Shown here: positions 58,939 to 64,000 of the stretch, in pieces
Numbering within the stretch: the stretch's first letter is position 1
Layout: the number at the start of each line of letters is the position of its first letter
Source: Helianthus annuus
Lineage: Eukaryota; Streptophyta; Magnoliopsida; Asterales; Asteraceae
Assembly: GCF_002127325.2 (NCBI RefSeq)
Contig: NC_035440.2
Span: 75,146,464-75,210,463, forward strand
Length of the DNA: 64,000 bases
Direction of reading: 5' to 3'
The notes under the pieces: model-generated
What the model saw: only the letters and a program-made list of their open reading frames with translations
What the model was told of the DNA's origin: nothing
Database searches by the model: none
Program-made: the position numbers and the translations under genes

Positions 58939-60255
58939 TGTCACACCCCGACCGCGTATAACATGCAACCGCGGCGGAAACGTCGGGGAGTGTTGAGACA
59001 GAATTATTTGTTTCACAACCATGGCATACAAAGTTATATTTTATTTATCAAACAAACGTGTTACATTGTCTTCAAACAGGAAATAAAGAGTTTATAACAT
59101 AATTAAACTAAGTCTATCTTCGTTTTATGTCTCTAAGGCACAGGTCCGCCCTAGTATCACAATCATCATCCTATGCGACAGCTCCTGAAAACACATGTGA
59201 AAGTAGGTACGTCAGCATAAAAATGCCTGTGAGATACATAGGTTTTGTGAAAATAGAATTCATGACTTATGATTGAGAAAATGTTTAGTCATGAACCTTG
59301 TAATTTGCGTTGTCTTGTAAATCATTTGAAAAACGATAAGATCAGATGATATGTATAATTAAATGTAAGGTTAAATGAATAACCTAGTAAAATGAGTTTG
59401 TATAAGATAAGTTGTTTGTAAAAATAATGTCTTGTGAAGAATATGTTATTTGTGTAAAACGTAATATGTCTAAACTGAAATGATTTAAATAATGCTACGA
59501 TAGGTAATATTATACAAACATTTATATATAGGAAGTACCAGCGGCGTATCCACCATGTTTGTATCATATTACATACGCCACGTTACTCAAACCATTTACC
59601 CAAACCAACCACCAATGTAAATTGTTCATATATAAATCAATTGTGAAGTGTTATTGTGTAAACCATATCAAAATGTCCATGTCTAATGTAAACCACCAAA
59701 TGTGTATGTCAATGTCAAATTGTTTATGTTTAATGTAAATCATTGTAATGTGTATCCAAAATATCATGTATGGCATGTGAAAATATATCAATTGGGCCAT
59801 AGGTAAAATGCACAAAAACAGGGTATTGAATTAAACATAGTTTAAGTCAAAGTTATGTTTTGTGGAACAATTGCATGCTATACTGATACAAACATTTATG
59901 CGGTATTGTGAAAATTCATACATTCAAGCCTTTGTGACTGTGGTGATAGACCTTTAAACAAATTAAAGGTCTATATATGTTATTGTTTATCGAATTCGGT
60001 CATTCCTTCCAATCCAAACAAACCCGAGATTTCAGGAATGGGAGTTGTCAAGTCCTATGGTACCATTACCTACTAACGAGTGGCGTAGCTAATGTTAATG
60101 AATGTACATTGTATCATTTGAACAAACCGAATGTCATATCAAAATGTAAGCATGTGATGAATAACAATTGTACTAAGTATGCAACAAAGGACATACATAG
60201 CATAAAATGTAATGTAAAGCAATGTACTAAGTATGCACACAAGGGGCATATATAG
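58939..60255 (-). repeat. 5' LTR of chromovirus D, truncated by E
   Basis: It matches 50,249 onward almost base for base for 1.3 kb and stops in the repeat region at GGGGCATATATAG, where E's LTR starts (TGTCACACCCCC). The remainder should lie beyond the right end of the window. Confidence 0.88.
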
Positions 60256-62693
60256 TGTCACACCCCCAAAATCCACACGCGGAGTATCACCGCTTGGGAG
60301 CGTGACTGACCAGGATCAAGCCACCAATCATATAGAATAACGTATATAGTAAAAGTAAATGTCATTAAACCAAACCCATCCATATGAAAGGTGTTCAAAA
60401 CATAAGTAATAGTTCAACGTTTAGCGGAAGCAAATAAGTAAAAGCCCAATCATAAATAAGTATGTAATGTCATAATGTTCAGTCATAGCATTCACGATCC
60501 TTGTCCACAACGACTTGCTCCTCCCTGTGCAAGCTCCATATGTACCTAAGGTCCTGCAAGGCATGCAGCAGAGAGTCAACAACTAGTTGAGCGAGTTCAC
60601 AGAAAGTAAGTTCGTAGCAGTAATTCGTATGTTCATTTAGTGGGGGCTTCCCACGTATGTATGTACTAATAGTGGGGGTTTCCCATGATTATATTTATTA
60701 CTAATGGGGGCTTCCCATGTTTATCCTTACTAGACTATTGTAACCATGTGTTCTTCTTAATCCGAGAATAGGAATACGTACAAGGTCACGTAGGTTTTAC
60801 GTGAGTGCCCTTCCCCGAGGACAGTGGTACGCGTGGGGTTTACGTAGGTTTTACGTAAGTGTCCTTCCGACCCGGAAGACAGTAGTAGGTATGAGTTTAC
60901 GTAGGTTTTACGTAAGTGTCCTCCAGACCCGGGAGACAGTGGTAGATACTAGTTTACGTAGGTTTTACGTAAGTGTCCTGACTAACCTGAGGACGATGGT
61001 ATATAGTCTAGCAATAGTGTAAGTACGAGTAATTATCCATTTCAAATCTTCTAACCCAATTCCCAACCCGGGAATCCCATGCCTTGGCTGTGTGAACTCA
61101 CCTTGGGTTGCTCGGTATGCTAAGTATGTGTTTGTAATTTGATCAATCCAATCTTATTATGGTTTCAGTACCAGTCAGTTATTTATTCAAGTAGATCACA
61201 TACTGTTATTACACAATTACGAATAAACTTAGCACGTAATGTCACACGAGTTACAACAAATGTTCCAGTTATACACATATATGACATACTGGCCGATCAT
61301 CACTAACATGGATAGTCCACTTAATTGAGCATGAAATTTCAACACACATCTAATTAACACTAACATATAATATCACTGTTATGTTTCATGAACCCAACCA
61401 ATGTATCCGGCCCATAAAACCAGTCCAGCAGATCCGCTACTGGGCCTGATTCGGACCCCAAAACCAACATTTCGGACTCAATGTGAGCCTACATTTCCCA
61501 TAGTTACATGCGGCCCAACCACAAACTTACCCATTAATTCTAATCGGTTCAGTAACGGACATCGATCCAACTAGTATGTACATAGATTGTTAATGTATTT
61601 GGTTCAAACCTATGTCAATATCATATGTTCACGGTTTATATTAGTAATCCGAAGACCAACTGAATCATACCACCTAACAAGTAATTCAATCATGCAAGTT
61701 TGAATAACAACACTATCGATTTAAAACGTTCGATCAATAACCATATCATTACTACTGATCATACAGCCTGGCCGAACAACATTACGCATTCAACACGTAT
61801 ATCTTGAAATCAATTATTAAACACAATCATGAGATCATCGATTTATGTGAGTACTTAACTGATTACCTTCAATCTGATTATACATGTATGATATTTATAA
61901 ATTGCACACCACATGTTACTGACAAACCCACATGCAAGTATGAACCTAGTAGTCTACCATATGATCCATATTTATGGCTGCACATGCTTAACATCAGATA
62001 GTCAAAAAAGTTTAGATAAAGTGGCCGACAATTAAGAAGGATCCATATCCAATTGACTGTATTACCAAGACATCACACATGCATTCATAATTATCACTCA
62101 TCATTTGTATCTTAGTCAAGATCATGCTCATACTATAGCCATGCATTCAGAAATGAAATCAAAGTTTAAACAAATAAACCACTAACCGGCTAGGAACGAC
62201 TAAACAAAAGAAGTCTTGTTTCGAATGAAAGAAGAGTTGCCGTCGCACACAAAGGACTCTAGGGTTTCTATACGTGTTGTGCGGTTATCGTGATATCAAA
62301 AGGGTTATCATATACAGAGTTGGGCCGATCCCACTGTTGGGCCAAAATCTATTCTGGTTTTCGTTGGCCACAAATGGACGAAAACACATGAAGTGTTTTC
62401 GGCTAAGGAGTGTTTTTGGGTGTAGGGTATTTCGGCCAAGACTTGAACATTTGTTTTGAATATACATATACTATAATACTATCAATACACAATATATAAC
62501 ACATATATTCATATCATGCATACCATAATCTACAAACACACTTAATACACACTGTATAGAACATATAAATCACAATACGGTTTGACATATTACAAACGCG
62601 TACAATTACAAGTCAATCAAGTCAAACACTTAAACAGTCAAAGCCAATGTGCAATAAATGCGAAAATGAAAGTCGAAAACTCGAGTTGTCACA
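60256..62693 (-). repeat. 3' LTR of chromovirus E
   Basis: Plus strand TGTCACACCCCC...GAGTTGTCACA, 2,438 bp. It contains three TGGGGGCTTCCCA hairpin words (60,640-60,718) and a tandem array of four 54-57-bp units (60,788 to about 61,012), each with a small hairpin. The open frame at 60,801-61,022 is a by-product of that array (57 bp is 19 codons). Confidence 0.85.
60640..61012. repeat. Hairpin repeat arrays in the LTR of E
   Basis: First cluster: GTGGG...CCCAC (60,640-60,654), GTGGG...CCCAT (60,672-60,686), ATGGG...CCCAT (60,704-60,718). Second cluster: units starting at 60,788, 60,842, 60,899 and 60,956, each ACGTAGGTTTTACGT followed by a hairpin. The hairpins are TGTC(C)TTCCG/CGGAAGACA in unit 2, TGTC(C)TCC/GGAGACA in unit 3, GTCCT/AGGAC in unit 4, and a one-mismatch version in unit 1. 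Stem sequences and lengths change together on both sides. Confidence 0.8.
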
Positions 62694-62769
62694 TTATCCC
62701 CAACTTAAAAGAAATTTCGTCCCGAAATTTAGCATGCGGTTACTGAGGAAGCTAGGTAAGTTGTATCGT
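62694..62769 (-). other. Purine-tract region of E, with a duplicated tail
   Basis: Two copies of the AATTTCGTCCCGAAATT tail word (about 62,713 and 62,816), each preceded on the plus strand by a TGTCACA / pyrimidine-tract junction (62,687 and 62,788). In the element's own direction there are two purine tract plus TGTGACA combinations about 100 bp apart. The outer one abuts the LTR. Confidence 0.6.
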
Positions 62770-64000
62770 TTACTGGTTTTCCTGGGGTGTCACATCATCC
62801 CCCCGTTGATTTGGAATTTCGTCCCGAAATTCAGTAGTAGTAGCTTCAGCATCAGTAGTGGTTGCATTGGTTCTGAATAACTGGGGATACTTGAGTTTCA
62901 TTTGATCTTCACGCTCCCAGGTGAACTCTGGGCCGCGACGGGAGTTCCAATGAACTCGAACAAGAAGGATTCTCGTGTTCTTGAGGACCTTAACGTCCTG
63001 GTCCGTGATTTCAACAGGTTCCTCGACGAACTGCAATCGCTCGTCGATAGTGAGCTCCTTCAAAGGAACTATGAGGGTCTCATCTGACAGGCACTTCTTC
63101 AGATTCGACACGTGAAAAACATTGTGAACTGCACCGAGTTCAGCTGGTAAGTTTAGTCTGTAGGCCACCTTGCCTATTCTTTCTGCAATTTCGAATGGTC
63201 CGACATACCGCGGATTGAGTTTGCCCCGTTTGCCAAAGCGAACCACACCCTTCCAGGGTGAGACTTTGAGTAAAACCCGGTCCCTGACCTGAAATTCCAA
63301 TGGCTTCCTACGCTTATCCGCGTAGCTTTTCTGACGGTCGCGAGCTGCCGCCATACGTTGTCGTATTTGTACAATCTTTTCCGTGGTGTCCACTATAAGT
63401 TCTGGACCCGTGATTTGACTATCCCCCACCTCTGCCCAACAGAGGGGTGACCGGCATTTACGCCCGTACAATGCCTCGAATGGAGCGGCTTGTATGCTGG
63501 TGTGATAATTGTTGTTGTATGAGAACTCCACCAAAGGGAGATGTTTTTCCTAGTTGTTGCCGAAATCGATGACACATGCCCGAAGCATGTCTTCTAGAGT
63601 TTGAATCGTGCGCTCAGACTGCCCATCCGTTTGAGGGTGATAAGCCGTGCTCATATCTAACCGAGAGCCAAAAGCCTTGTGCATTGCTTGCCACAGTTCT
63701 GATGTGAATCGTGCATCGCGATCCGAAATGATAGAGGTGGGCACCCCGTGCCTTGAGACTACTTCTTTCAAGTATATGTCTGCTAGTGTGGAAAACTTGT
63801 CTGTTTCTTTGATTGCTAGGAAATGAGCAGACTTGGCGAGTCGATCCACGATCACCCAAATAGTATCGTTCCCACGCTGGGATCTAGGTAGGCTTGTAAC
63901 AAAATCCATGGAAATTTCCTCCCATTTCCACTGTGGTATCTTTGGTTGCTGAAGTAAGCTTGCTGGTTTCTGATACTCTGCCTTGACTCTTGCACAGGTC
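62770..64000 (-). pseudogene. Integrase core to chromodomain tail of chromovirus E, partial at the window edge
   Basis: The frame enters from the right edge ([20 protein letters not shown]). It shows [29 protein letters not shown] and [14 protein letters not shown], the D, D and E of the integrase core. [22 protein letters not shown] (GPF-type region) and a chromodomain-like tail ([20 protein letters not shown]) follow. A Thr/Ala-rich end stops at 62,770. One TAG at 63,550-63,552 replaces a Trp codon (TGG to TAG). The integrase would insert cDNA into chromatin; the tail is thought to guide it to heterochromatin. Confidence 0.92.

Larger units (their letters stand above)
50249..60255 (-). mobile_element. 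Chromovirus D (Tekay-type), nearly full-length, interrupted by E
   Basis: 3' LTR 50,249-53,751; interior with one continuous gag-pol frame (53,786-58,326); primer site at 58,917-58,935 (reversed TGGTATCAGAGCC); 5' LTR from 58,939, cut at 60,255 by element E. The two LTRs are near-identical over the shared 1.3 kb. Even the chance open frames at 50,632-50,877 and 59,322-59,567 translate identically. D is therefore young, yet already inactive. Confidence 0.9.
60256..64000 (-). mobile_element. Chromovirus E, 3' part, youngest insertion of this nest
   Basis: 3' LTR 60,256-62,693, then interior with the pol C-terminus running off the window. It is inserted in D's 5' LTR. The expected target duplication TATAG (60,251-60,255) has its partner outside the window. 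Only one nonsense codon is visible in over 1.2 kb of pol. Confidence 0.88.

Noticed and set aside
60801..61022. 73-codon frame with a 19-residue repeat
   Set aside because: Follows from a 57-bp tandem unit being divisible by three. It lies in an LTR with no start context.

Overview
The window is AT-rich plant nuclear DNA made almost entirely of nested, decayed LTR retrotransposons. The Tekay-type Ty3/gypsy chromoviruses (LTRs opening TGTRACA, initiator-Met primer sites, FIDD reverse transcriptase, chromodomain-like tail), a tRNA-Asp-primed Athila/Tat-like element and plant-type hAT, Mutator and Helitron pieces indicate a large-genome eudicot. Asteraceae is my guess from sequence style only. 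I see no intact host gene, tRNA, rRNA or CRISPR array.

Left nest (1-17,250), outermost to innermost: a copia-like LTR fragment (about 16,851-17,250); a minus-strand chromovirus with its 5' LTR (14,025-16,496) and a broken gag (11,760-13,031); a minus-strand element with an LTR at 10,422 to about 11,719 and a 100-codon ORF; and, inside that, a complete 7.85 kb element (1,873-9,722) with 1,724-bp LTRs, an ACTGA target duplication and no retroviral ORF (a LARD).

Middle (17,250-23,690): small DNA transposons and gene debris. There are two hAT-type elements with 8-bp target duplications (18,398-19,262 and 21,344-21,498), a Mutator-like foldback element inserted into an older copy of itself (19,994-20,369), a Helitron 3' terminus (20,690), and intron-bearing fragments of a BIG-type ARF-GEF gene (21,600-22,070).

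Right nests (23,689-64,000): (i) a minus-strand copia (SIRE-like?) 3' LTR with a long degenerate terminal ORF, interrupted by (ii) chromovirus A (28,949 to about 43,540), itself split by (iii) a complete non-autonomous tRNA-Asp-primed element (32,757-39,796, ATCGC target duplication). A truncated LTR of element F (43,541-46,340) follows. Element C (46,640-49,870) lies in F and carries a gag with a probable 82-bp intron. C is broken by a copia LTR, which is broken by chromovirus D (50,249 to beyond 60,255), whose second LTR is broken by chromovirus E (60,256-64,000).

Five of the six nonsense codons in D and E, and at least three of four in A, can be explained by C-to-T or G-to-A transitions, as expected for methylated, silenced copies. 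The most unusual signal is not a gene: LTRs and leaders of several unrelated families carry arrays of short hairpins. In elements E and 3 the repeat units differ in sequence but keep pairing, including paired changes. This suggests selection on RNA or DNA structure.
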